DNA of 37,786 nucleotides from an uncultured Oscillospiraceae bacterium (lineage in GTDB: Bacteria; Bacillota; Clostridia; Oscillospirales; Oscillospiraceae): contig CALXEH010000019.1 of NCBI GenBank assembly GCA_944387285.1, positions 1 to 37,786 on the forward strand, given 5' to 3'. Below are positions 19,968-27,377 of the stretch, piece after piece. How positions within the stretch are numbered: position 1 is the stretch's first letter; every line of letters begins with the position of its first letter. The position numbers and the translations under genes are program-made. The notes below the pieces were generated by a model. It was not told where the DNA came from. It was given only the letters and a program-made list of their open reading frames with translations, and did no database searches.

Positions 19968-21553
19968 TGACAGGCGATTGGAAATTCGACGAAAAACATA
20001 ACTGCTGGTGCCTTGAGGACATCCTGTACACGGAAAAGGCCGCGTGCCCGCGCTTTCAGCAGCTGAGCGTCTTCGTGCCCGCGCCCTACATGAGCGCGCC
20101 GGGCGTCATAGACAGCGAGGGGCGGGCGGGGAAGTACACGGCCTCAACGGTGCCGGTGGTGTTCGAGAACAACTCTGCGGGCTACATGGAGATGCCGCAC
20201 ACCTGGCTCGGCGGCCCGCGCTGCTATGCGGAGCAGTACCTCGAGCGCGGCTTCGTGTATGTGAGCTGCGGCTGCCGCGGCCGCGAATCGCGCGACGCCG
20301 AGGGTACGCTCTGCGGAAAATCGCCCGCGGCGCTCGTGGACCTCAAGACCGCCATCCGCTTCCTGCGTCACCACCGGGCCGAGCTGCCCGGCGACTGGGA
20401 CAGGCTCATCTCCGCCGGCTGGAGCGCGGGCGGCGCGATGAGCACGCTGCTGGCGGTGACGGGCGACAACGCCGTCTTTGACGAGTACCTGGCCGCCAAC
20501 GGCGCGTACATGGACGAGAGCGACGCGGTGTTCGCCGCGCAGATCTACTGCCCGATAATCGACCTGCAGCACGCCGACCTGGCCTACGAGTGGTTCTTCC
20601 GCGCGGACAAGACCTGCGAGGACTCGCCCGCGGGCCCTGCGGAGACGATGACGCCCTTCAAGGAGGCGCTGTCCGGGGAACTCTCGCGGCGGTATGTGGA
20701 CTATTTCAACGCCCTGGGCCTGAGCCATCCAGATACGGGCGAGGCGCTGAGGCTGGGCGAGGACGGGCGCAGCGGCAGCGCGTATGAGCTGCTCATGCGC
20801 GCGCTGGAGGACTCGGCGACGGACTTCCTGCGCCGGCTCAAGGCCGGGGAACTGGAGCTCAAATGCAGCGTGGACGACTATCTGGACGGGCGCTATACCG
20901 AGCTTGCGCCCGCGCCGCCTCCGCCGCTGCCGCCGGATGCCCCGCCGCTGCCGAATCTGGGCACGCTGGTGCTCAGGGACAGCCCCTTCCCGTTCATGGA
21001 GCCGCCGATGCTGCCCGTGCGCGGGAATAACAAGCGCGCGTGGCTCAGCTGGGACGGCGAGAGGGCGCATATCACGGGCCTGGACGACTACGTCCTGAAC
21101 CACCGCCGGCGGATGAAGCCCTGCCCGAGCTTTGACAAGCTGGGCGCGGACAGCGGCGAGAACCAGGAGTTCGGATCGCCCGAGCAGGACTTCATGCACT
21201 TCTCGGAGGAGCTGGCGAAGGCCGTGAACGCCCTGGCGGGCGAGTGGCTGGCCGACTGCGCGGGCCTGACGGAGCGTTTCCGGCTCGACCTATCCGACCC
21301 CGAGCTGGATAACCGCGTGAGGCTCATCGACCCCTACACCTTCATCGGCAGCACGGGCAGCCGCCAGGCGGCGCACTACCGCATCCGCGTGGGCGCGCGC
21401 GACGCCGACACCGCGTCGATCATCGGCCTGACACTGGCGGTCAGCCTGCAAAACGCCGGCCTGGACACGGATTACGCCCTGGTCTGGGACATACCCCACG
21501 CCGAGGCCGACTACCCCGGCGAGGTCTGCGACTGGATAGAGAGTATATGCTGA
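19964..21553 (+). CDS. subtype-B tannase-like carboxylesterase
   Basis: The 529-aa protein follows the layout of bacterial subtype-B tannases such as that of Lactobacillus plantarum. The shared landmarks are QQLSVFVPAPYM, ENNSAGYMEMP, RGFVYVSCGCRGRES, VDLKTAIRFLR, the nucleophile in GWSAGGAMS (Ser near 154), YCPIIDLQHADLAYEW, the insertion domain, YRIRVGARDADTA and the C-terminal DIPHAEADY with the catalytic His near 511. Tannases split galloyl esters and depsides; related enzymes take other aromatic esters, so activity on gallate is a prediction. No signal peptide. It overlaps the esterase gene by 4 nt (ATGA) and ends the operon at a strong terminator. Confidence 0.8.
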   Translation: MMTGDWKFDEKHNCWCLEDILYTEKAACPRFQQLSVFVPAPYMSAPGVIDSEGRAGKYTASTVPVVFENNSAGYMEMPHTWLGGPRCYAEQYLERGFVYVSCGCRGRESRDAEGTLCGKSPAALVDLKTAIRFLRHHRAELPGDWDRLISAGWSAGGAMSTLLAVTGDNAVFDEYLAANGAYMDESDAVFAAQIYCPIIDLQHADLAYEWFFRADKTCEDSPAGPAETMTPFKEALSGELSRRYVDYFNALGLSHPDTGEALRLGEDGRSGSAYELLMRALEDSATDFLRRLKAGELELKCSVDDYLDGRYTELAPAPPPPLPPDAPPLPNLGTLVLRDSPFPFMEPPMLPVRGNNKRAWLSWDGERAHITGLDDYVLNHRRRMKPCPSFDKLGADSGENQEFGSPEQDFMHFSEELAKAVNALAGEWLADCAGLTERFRLDLSDPELDNRVRLIDPYTFIGSTGSRQAAHYRIRVGARDADTASIIGLTLAVSLQNAGLDTDYALVWDIPHAEADYPGEVCDWIESIC

Positions 21554-21554
21554 A

Positions 21555-21590
21555 AAAGGACGCCGCATGAAGCGGCGTCCTTTCCTTATT
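21555..21590. terminator. bidirectional terminator between tannase-like gene and cotJC
   Basis: A 12-bp perfect stem AAAGGACGCCGC/GCGGCGTCCTTT (21555-21566/21572-21583) is followed by TCCTTATTT on the plus strand and preceded by an A-run (T-run for the minus strand). It lies between converging genes. Confidence 0.88.
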
Positions 21591-22182
21591 TGTCGAAGGC
21601 GGGGTTTATGGCGTAAACGTTCTTCTGGTCGAGCTTTTCCGTGGCGAGGCGGAGGGCTTCGCCGAAGCGCTGGTAGTGGATGATCTCGCGCTCGCGCAGG
21701 AAGCGGATGACGTCGCTGACGTCCGGGTCGTCGCACAGGCGCAGGATGTTGTCGTAGGTCACGCGGGCCTTCTGCTCGGCGGCCATATCCTCGGTGAGGT
21801 CAGCGATGACGTCGCCCTTGACTCCAATGCCGGCGGCGTTCCAGGGCGAACCTGAGGCGGCGGTAGGGTAGACGCCCGCCGTGTGGTCGACGAAGTAGGC
21901 CTCGTAGCCGGCTTTCTTGATCTGCTCCGGCGTCATGCTGCGTGTGAGCTGGTGGACGATGGTGCCTATCATCTCGAGATGCCCCAGCTCCTCGGTGCCT
22001 ATGTCGGTGAGCAGGCCCTTCAGCTCGGGATACGGCATCGAGTAGCGCTGGCTGAGATACCTAAGCGAAGCGCCCAACTCGCCATCCGGGCCGCCGTATT
22101 GGCTGATGATGAATTTGGCCAGCGCGGGGTTGGTGTTTTTGATTTTTACGGGGTATTGCAGCTTCTTTTCATATACGAACAT
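21586..22182 (-). CDS. cotJC: spore coat protein CotJC, manganese-catalase family
   Basis: This 198-aa ferritin-like protein belongs to the Mn-catalase family and corresponds to CotJC of the inner spore coat. Metal ligands are visible as the Glu/His sets in ELGASLRYLSQRY, IGTEELGHLEMIG and EQKARVTYDNIL plus REREIIHYQRF. CotJC is made in the mother cell during sporulation and may protect the spore from peroxide. It is two bases from the cotJAB gene upstream, in the usual cotJ order. The minus-strand stop lies inside the terminator hairpin region. Confidence 0.93.
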   Translation of the reverse strand: MFVYEKKLQYPVKIKNTNPALAKFIISQYGGPDGELGASLRYLSQRYSMPYPELKGLLTDIGTEELGHLEMIGTIVHQLTRSMTPEQIKKAGYEAYFVDHTAGVYPTAASGSPWNAAGIGVKGDVIADLTEDMAAEQKARVTYDNILRLCDDPDVSDVIRFLREREIIHYQRFGEALRLATEKLDQKNVYAINPAFDK

Positions 22183-22184
22183 GT

Positions 22185-22637
22185 TCAGCCCTCCGTTTCG
22201 CCTGAGTAGTCCCAGGGCCAGGGGTCTTTCAGCCAGGTGTAGCTCTTGGCCGAGACGAGGTCGGAGAGGCAGATCGGCCCGAAGCGGGCGACGTACTCCT
22301 TTTTTCCCTCGTCGTAGAGCTTGAGGAAGGACTGGAAGGTGCCGAATGCCTGGGTGTCGCCGGAATGTGTATCGAGGTACAGGCCGAGCTCGGAGGTGAC
22401 GAAGTCGAGCGCCATGAGTTCGCGCAGCTCGGTAGTCTCGGCGGGCATCTGGTTCACGATGTTTTTAAAGGGCAGGTCGAGCCCGGGGAAGAGCGTGCCC
22501 CTCGAGAGCGCCTCGCCGCTCTTGTAGGCCGGCTCGCTGCTCTGCTGCGGCGGCGTCTGCGACAGCGCCAGCGGCGAGCACCCGGGCAGCACACCCTGCT
22601 TATAGCTGCAGCCGGTCTGCATATCCATATTTTCCAA
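22185..22637 (-). CDS. fused CotJA-CotJB spore coat protein, TTG start
   Basis: The 150-aa product combines two proteins that are normally separate. Residues about 35-65 have the CotJA pattern (ALSRGTLFPGLDLPF). Residues about 66-145 match CotJB (ELMALDFVTSELGLYLDTH, KEYVARFGP, WLKDPWPWDY). The N-terminal 30 residues are Cys/Gln-rich. AGGAGG (22646-22651) sits eight bases from the TTG at 22637; the first ATG in frame is 17 bases away, so TTG is the probable start. A CATAACAT sequence (22685-22692, minus) could be a sigma-E -10 box, but I see no good -35. The fusion would lock the two coat proteins at 1:1. Confidence 0.82.
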   Translation of the reverse strand: MENMDMQTGCSYKQGVLPGCSPLALSQTPPQQSSEPAYKSGEALSRGTLFPGLDLPFKNIVNQMPAETTELRELMALDFVTSELGLYLDTHSGDTQAFGTFQSFLKLYDEGKKEYVARFGPICLSDLVSAKSYTWLKDPWPWDYSGETEG

Positions 22638-22720
22638 TTCAAGTGCCTCCTAATTGTTGTAGAAGAGGATGAGACCCTCAAACCATGTTATGCGGGGCGG
22701 CTTGAAGCGGTGAAATGCAA

Positions 22721-22750
22721 ATGCGCCGCCCTCGGTAGAGGGCGGCGCAT
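22721..22750 (-). terminator. hairpin terminator of pfp
   Basis: A 13-bp perfect stem ATGCGCCGCCCTC/GAGGGCGGCGCAT with a 4-nt loop lies 20 bases after the pfp stop. The downstream minus-strand sequence TTTGCATTTC is only a moderate T-tract. It also separates pfp from the cotJ leader. Confidence 0.7.
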
Positions 22751-22770
22751 CGCCGTGGCGTAATATGATG

Positions 22771-24012
22771 TTACTTCGCGAGTACCTTCTTGAGCCTGGC
22801 GTACCTGGGCAGGGAATTCTCGGTGGGGCGCTCGGGCTCGCCCTGGATGAGGGGCAGGGCGTAGTCGATGAAGTCCTGGGTCACGCCGCAGCCGTCCGGG
22901 GTTATCCACTCGGCGGGGACCTTCTTCTCGAAGTTCGCGACGCTGGTCAGCGGCACGAGCTTGGGCAGACAGGTGTACTTGCCGTCCACATACTCGCGGG
23001 CGAAGGCGACCATCTTGCCGGTCTCGCCGCCGACGGCGGAGAGCACGGCGACCTCGCCGGCCATGAAGGCCTCGTTCACGTCGGTGGCGGAGGCGACATG
23101 CGCGCCGCAGCGCTGCAGCAGGGAGACCTCGATGCCGCGCACCTTGGCGCCGGTCTTCTCCTTGATGACGGAGGCGAGCAGGGCGGCCAGGCCGCCGAGC
23201 TGTGCGTGGCCGAAGCCGTCCGTCGCGCTGGTCTTGGCCTCGGCGACGAAGCTGCCGTCGGCGTAGTGGATGCCCTCGGAGACGACCACGATGCAGTTGC
23301 CCTTTTCGGCGTAGATACGGGAGGCGTCGGCGATGAACTTATCCATGTCGAAATCCGTCTCAGGCAGGTAGATGAGGTCGGGGCCGCAGCCGGTGAGGTT
23401 GGCGAGGGCGGCGCTGGCGGCGAGCCAGCCCGCGTGACGGCCCATGATCTCGAGCACGACTATCATGCCGGTGTCGTAGACGTGCGCGTCCTTGTAGACC
23501 TCGGCGCAGGAGGTGGCAATGTACTTCGCCGCGCTGCCGAAGCCGGGGCAGTGGTCGGTGTTGTACAGGTCGTTGTCTATGGTCTTCGGCACGCCCATGA
23601 CGCGGCACTCGTAGCCGGACTTCTCCATGAAGCGGCTGATCTTGTCGCAGGTGTCCATAGAGTCGTTGCCGCCGTTGTAGAAGAAGTAGCGGACGTCGTA
23701 TTTCTGGAATATCTCGAGGATGCGCTTGTAGTCGGTGTCATCCTTCTCCGGGTCCGCCATCTTGTAGCGGCAGGAGCCGAGCTCCGAGGACGGAGTGTTC
23801 ATGAGCAGGCTGAGCTCGTAAGCGTCCTCCTCGCCCATGTCGTAGAGCTTGTCCTCAAGGACGCCCTTGATGCCGTGCGCTGCACCGTAGACCTTCGTGA
23901 TCGCCTCGTTGTCAAGCGCAGTCCTGATGACGCCGTAGGCGCTGGAGTTGATAACAGAGGTCGGACCGCCCGACTGGCCTATGATGCAGGCTCCCTTAAG
24001 TGTCTTTTCCAT
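22771..24012 (-). CDS. pfp: diphosphate-dependent 6-phosphofructokinase
   Basis: The 413-aa PfkA-family enzyme phosphorylates fructose 6-phosphate, most probably with pyrophosphate. The donor-site motif is GGNDS at 114-118 (ATP enzymes have GGDGS) and the substrate motif is PKTIDND at 142-148 (ATP enzymes have PGTIDND); both changes mark the reversible PPi type. IGQSGGPTSVIN near the N-terminus and MGRHAGWLAA are also present. The ATG has AGGGGG six bases upstream. It is divergent from fba, the next glycolytic step, with overlapping promoters, so both enzymes are probably controlled together. Confidence 0.93.
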   Translation of the reverse strand: MEKTLKGACIIGQSGGPTSVINSSAYGVIRTALDNEAITKVYGAAHGIKGVLEDKLYDMGEEDAYELSLLMNTPSSELGSCRYKMADPEKDDTDYKRILEIFQKYDVRYFFYNGGNDSMDTCDKISRFMEKSGYECRVMGVPKTIDNDLYNTDHCPGFGSAAKYIATSCAEVYKDAHVYDTGMIVVLEIMGRHAGWLAASAALANLTGCGPDLIYLPETDFDMDKFIADASRIYAEKGNCIVVVSEGIHYADGSFVAEAKTSATDGFGHAQLGGLAALLASVIKEKTGAKVRGIEVSLLQRCGAHVASATDVNEAFMAGEVAVLSAVGGETGKMVAFAREYVDGKYTCLPKLVPLTSVANFEKKVPAEWITPDGCGVTQDFIDYALPLIQGEPERPTENSLPRYARLKKVLAK

Positions 24013-24044
24013 GTTGTACCCCCTAAATTCTTAAAAAGGTTGTA

Positions 24045-24076
24045 TTGATTATATCATACGTTTGAGATATAATAAA
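24045..24076. promoter_or_regulatory. overlapping divergent promoters of pfp (minus) and fba (plus)
   Basis: The plus-strand promoter is TTGATT (24045-24050), 17 nt, TATAAT (24068-24073). The minus-strand promoter is TTTATT (24071-24076), 17 nt, TATAAT (24048-24053). The -35 of each overlaps the -10 of the other, and an inverted repeat TTATATC/GATATAA (24049-24055/24066-24072) underlies the symmetry. RNA polymerase can occupy only one direction at a time. A regulator could also bind the repeat. Confidence 0.7.
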
Positions 24077-24120
24077 TAAGCAATAGCATAAATTTACCGC
24101 AGATAAAGGAGATAATTTTT

Positions 24121-25059
24121 ATGAGCATCGTTACATCCAAGGAAATGTTCCGCAAAGCCTACGACGGGGGCTACGCCATCGGCGCCTTCAACGTCAACAA
24201 CATGGAGATAGTCCAGGGCATCACCGAGGCTGCCTCCGAGCTGCGCGCCCCGCTGATACTCCAGGTCTCCAAGGGCGCCAGGGCCTACGCGAACCACACC
24301 TACCTCATGAAGCTGGTCGAGGCCGCCGTCATCGAGACTGGCCTGCCCATCTGCCTGCACCTTGACCACGGCGACAGCTTTGAGCTGTGCAAGAGCTGCA
24401 TCGACGGCGGCTTCACCTCCGTCATGATCGACGCGAGCTCCAAACCCTTTGAGGAGAACATCGCCATCACGAAGCAGGTCGTCGAGTACGCGCATGACCA
24501 CGGCGTGGTCGTCGAGGCCGAGCTGGGCACCCTGGCCGGCATCGAGGACGAGGTCAAGGTCGAGGAGGGCCATGCCTCGTACACGAGGCCCGAGGAGGTC
24601 CAGGAGTTTGTCGAGCGCACGGGCTGCGATTCCCTGGCCATCGCCATCGGCACGAGCCACGGTGCCTACAAGTTCAAGCCCGGCACGAAGCCCCAGCTGC
24701 GCTTTGACGTGCTCGCGGCGGTAGAGAAGAACCTGCCCGGCTTCCCGATAGTCCTGCACGGCGCTTCCTCCGTGCCCCAGGAGTTCGTGGCCGAGATCAA
24801 CAAGTACGGCGGCAACATGCCCGGCGCCATCGGCGTGCCCGAGGACCAGCTGCGCCAGGCTGCCCGCAGCGCGGTGTGCAAGATCAACATCGACTCCGAC
24901 CTGCGCCTGGCCATGACGGCCTCCATCCGCAAGTACTTCGCCGAGCATCCGGCGGACTTCGACCCGAGGCAGTACCTGAAGCCGGCCCGCGCCGCCATCA
25001 AGGAGATGGTCAAGCACAAGATCGTCGATGTGCTCGGCTGCGACGGCAAGGCTGACTGA
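24121..25059 (+). CDS. fba: class II fructose-bisphosphate aldolase
   Basis: This zinc aldolase cleaves fructose 1,6-bisphosphate in glycolysis. The 312-aa protein has catalytic Asp82 and zinc ligand His83 in LHLDHGDS, VVEAELGTLAG at 130-140, the zinc His180 in IGTSHG, His213 in VLHGASS (usually HGGSG) and the phosphate-binding NIDSDLRLA. AAAGGAG precedes the ATG. It is divergent from pfp, the preceding pathway step. The HGASS variant lies in the loop that binds substrate and may affect specificity, for example tagatose versus fructose bisphosphate; fructose bisphosphate is preferred because of the neighbour. Confidence 0.93.
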   Translation: MSIVTSKEMFRKAYDGGYAIGAFNVNNMEIVQGITEAASELRAPLILQVSKGARAYANHTYLMKLVEAAVIETGLPICLHLDHGDSFELCKSCIDGGFTSVMIDASSKPFEENIAITKQVVEYAHDHGVVVEAELGTLAGIEDEVKVEEGHASYTRPEEVQEFVERTGCDSLAIAIGTSHGAYKFKPGTKPQLRFDVLAAVEKNLPGFPIVLHGASSVPQEFVAEINKYGGNMPGAIGVPEDQLRQAARSAVCKINIDSDLRLAMTASIRKYFAEHPADFDPRQYLKPARAAIKEMVKHKIVDVLGCDGKAD

Positions 25060-25095
25060 AACCAAGCGAAGCAAAGTCTGTAAGGAGGGGGTCCG

Positions 25096-27084
25096 ATGAC
25101 CTTTAAGGAATTGCTCGAACGCATAACCGGAGGACGCTTCAGCTGCTCAGGCGGCTGCTGCGGCGCGGCCTACGCCAGACCGGCCTGCGATTCCGGGGAG
25201 CCGGATTTTGACGTCTTGCTCATAGTAAGGCTCATCGTCTCCTGCGCCGCGTTTGCCGTGTCCCTGCTCGTGAAGAGCATACCGGAACCGTGGCCGCTTG
25301 TGCTGCTGATACTCTCGGCCGTCGTCGCGGGCTATGACATCCTGGCCGGCGCGGTTTTGAGCATCATCGAAGGCAAGTACCTGGACAGGACGGTACTTCT
25401 GACCCTGTCCGCCATTCTCGCCATGTGCTTCGGCGCGAACATTGAGGGCACGGCGCTGCTGCTGCTGTACCAGATAGGCGGCATCTTCGTAGATTACGCC
25501 TGCACGCGCACGAAGCACACGGTGCTTGACACCATCTACTGCGAGCAGGACTTCACCCACGTCGTGGACGACAGCGGCGCGGAGGAGCTTGTCCCGGTGG
25601 ACAGCGTACAGGTGGGCGAGCATGTGGTGGTCAAGCCCGGCGAGCGCGTGCCCTGCGACTGCATAGTGCTCGAGGGCCGCTCGAGCCTCGACCGCAGCGC
25701 CCTGGGCGATTTCAGCGGGGAAGTGCTGGCCAAGGAAGGCGACGAGCTGCTGGCTGGCAGCCTCAACCGCGGCGGGGAACTCCGCTGCGAGGTCACCTCC
25801 ACGGCCGCGGACTCGGCCGCCCGCGCGCTCTACAACAGCGTCGAAAACGGCGCAAAGAGGGGAGAGGTCATACCCAAGTCGCTCTCTGCCCTTCAAATGT
25901 ACTACACCCCGGCGGTCACGCTGCTGGCCATACTGCTCATCGTGCTGCTTCCGCTGCTGTCTGAGGTCTCATTGGGCGAGGCGGTGCGCCGCGGCGCGAT
26001 GTTCCTGGTCATAGCCGACCCCTGCTCGCTGTTCATCGCCATACCGCTCATCAGGCTCAGCAGCATGTGCGGCGCGGCGAAGGCCGGCATAATCTTCGAC
26101 GGCTGCAGCGCCATGGACGAGGCCGCCACCGTCGGCGTCGTGGCCTTCGACAAGGAAGGCACCCTGACCGAGGGCAGCCCGAAGGTCGTGGCCATCAAGG
26201 CCCAGCGCATGGAGCCGAATGTGCTGCTCAAGATAGCGGCGCACGCTCTGGCCTACTCCAACACGGCGCAGGCGCGCTCCGTAATAGCGGCCTACGGCGA
26301 CACCATCTACATAGACCTCATAGAAAACTTCGTGGAGATCCCCGGCAGCGGCGTGGAAGTCCGCGTGGACGGCATACGCATCTGCGTCGGCAGCAAGGAC
26401 CTCATGACCATCAAGGGCATCTCCGTGCCGGATTCGGACGTGACCGAGGACTACTCGCTCTACGTCTCGATAGGCGACGAGTACGCCGGCCGCCTCGTGA
26501 TGAGCGACACCCTGCGCGCCGACGCGGTGGACGGCATAGGCGAGCTGCGCGGCTGCGGCATGGACAGCGTCGTGCTCTTCACCGGCGAGACGCGGGATTC
26601 CGCGGCCAGGACGGCGTCCGCCCTCGGCATACCGGAATACTACTCCGAATGTGACCGCGAAAAGGTGCGCGCGCTGCTGGCGGACGTAAAGCAAGGCTGC
26701 GTGAAGGGCCGCGAGCTCATGTATGTGGGCAGCGGCGAGACCTTCGCCGGCTCGCATACCGCGGCGGATCTCGACGTCGCCATGGCCGGGCTCGAGGCCC
26801 TGACCATGCCCGTTGGCACCGATATCACGATCTTCGGCGGCCACGTTGACCGCGTCGCCCTGTCCATAGCGATTTCCAGATACGCAAAGATGCTCTCCAT
26901 GGCCGCCCTCGGCGGCACGGCCGCGGTGAAGGTGGTACTGCTCATCATCGCCGGCCTGGGCTTCTCGACGCTCTGGTTCTCCGCCTTCATCGACGCGATA
27001 GCGGCAGTCGGCGCGGTCCTGGTCTCCATCCTGGCCTACAACGGCGAGATAAGGCAGCCCAAGGGCAGGCACGAGGCGAAATGA
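25096..27084 (+). CDS. degenerate heavy-metal P-type ATPase homologue (probable pseudo-enzyme)
   Basis: The 662-aa protein has the P1B-ATPase order: a Cys-rich N-terminus (CSGGCCG), paired membrane helices (about 42-90 and 98-130), an A-domain, helices at 275-335, P/N-domains and two final helices (about 610-655). Nearly all working motifs are altered. TGES in the A-domain is GDFS, the membrane CPC is DPC (308-310), DKTGT is DKEGT (Asp352 kept, Thr replaced by Glu354), the nucleotide-site HP is lost in SNTAQARS, and GDGxND is GSGETF (545-550). The frame is intact and codon use looks normal, so it is kept by selection rather than decaying. A regulatory or binding role is likelier than ion pumping. 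It follows fba by 36 nt with a GGAGGGGG site. Confidence 0.8.
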   Translation: MTFKELLERITGGRFSCSGGCCGAAYARPACDSGEPDFDVLLIVRLIVSCAAFAVSLLVKSIPEPWPLVLLILSAVVAGYDILAGAVLSIIEGKYLDRTVLLTLSAILAMCFGANIEGTALLLLYQIGGIFVDYACTRTKHTVLDTIYCEQDFTHVVDDSGAEELVPVDSVQVGEHVVVKPGERVPCDCIVLEGRSSLDRSALGDFSGEVLAKEGDELLAGSLNRGGELRCEVTSTAADSAARALYNSVENGAKRGEVIPKSLSALQMYYTPAVTLLAILLIVLLPLLSEVSLGEAVRRGAMFLVIADPCSLFIAIPLIRLSSMCGAAKAGIIFDGCSAMDEAATVGVVAFDKEGTLTEGSPKVVAIKAQRMEPNVLLKIAAHALAYSNTAQARSVIAAYGDTIYIDLIENFVEIPGSGVEVRVDGIRICVGSKDLMTIKGISVPDSDVTEDYSLYVSIGDEYAGRLVMSDTLRADAVDGIGELRGCGMDSVVLFTGETRDSAARTASALGIPEYYSECDREKVRALLADVKQGCVKGRELMYVGSGETFAGSHTAADLDVAMAGLEALTMPVGTDITIFGGHVDRVALSIAISRYAKMLSMAALGGTAAVKVVLLIIAGLGFSTLWFSAFIDAIAAVGAVLVSILAYNGEIRQPKGRHEAK

Positions 27085-27085
27085 C

Positions 27086-27307
27086 ATGAAGTGCGCGATT
27101 TGCGGCGCTGAGCTCGTGGAAGGCGCGCTGTGCAGCACCTATCCAATTTGGTTTTACCCGGTAGACGCCGAAGGCCGCCCGGAAGAAGAGGGCAAAATCC
27201 GCTTACGCAGAACTGCGGATAGCTTCTGGTCTGACATCTTCACTGTCGCCAAGGCTCGCGCACAGTATTGCCCGTCCTGCAAAATGGTGTTTACCCCGGC
27301 GGACTGA
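27086..27307 (+). CDS. small zinc-ribbon protein
   Basis: A 73-aa protein with two CxxC pairs, CAIC at 3-6 and CPSC near 62-65, that would bind one zinc. The middle is charged and contains WFYPVDAEGRPEEE. The ATG is one base after the stop of the P-type ATPase homologue, so the two are translated together and may function together, perhaps with metals. I do not recognise a specific family; DUF6487-like nucleic-acid-binding Zn-ribbon proteins look similar. Confidence 0.7.
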   Translation: MKCAICGAELVEGALCSTYPIWFYPVDAEGRPEEEGKIRLRRTADSFWSDIFTVAKARAQYCPSCKMVFTPAD

Positions 27308-27323
27308 AAAGAGTGAATAAAAT

Positions 27324-27355
27324 TAACGGCACGGCCCATTCGGGTCGTGCCGTTA
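27324..27355. terminator. bidirectional terminator
   Basis: A 14-bp stem TAACGGCACGGCCC/GGGTCGTGCCGTTA (27324-27337/27342-27355, one G-T pair) with an ATTC loop lies between the converging Zn-ribbon and DHHW genes. T-rich flanks are modest on both strands. Confidence 0.75.
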
Positions 27356-27377
27356 TACTTTCACTGGCAGTGAGTAA

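Noticed and set aside
22685..22692. Sigma-E promoter for the cotJ genes
   Set aside because: A CATAACAT -10-like sequence exists, but no -35 match lies at the proper distance; mentioned only in the gene entry.
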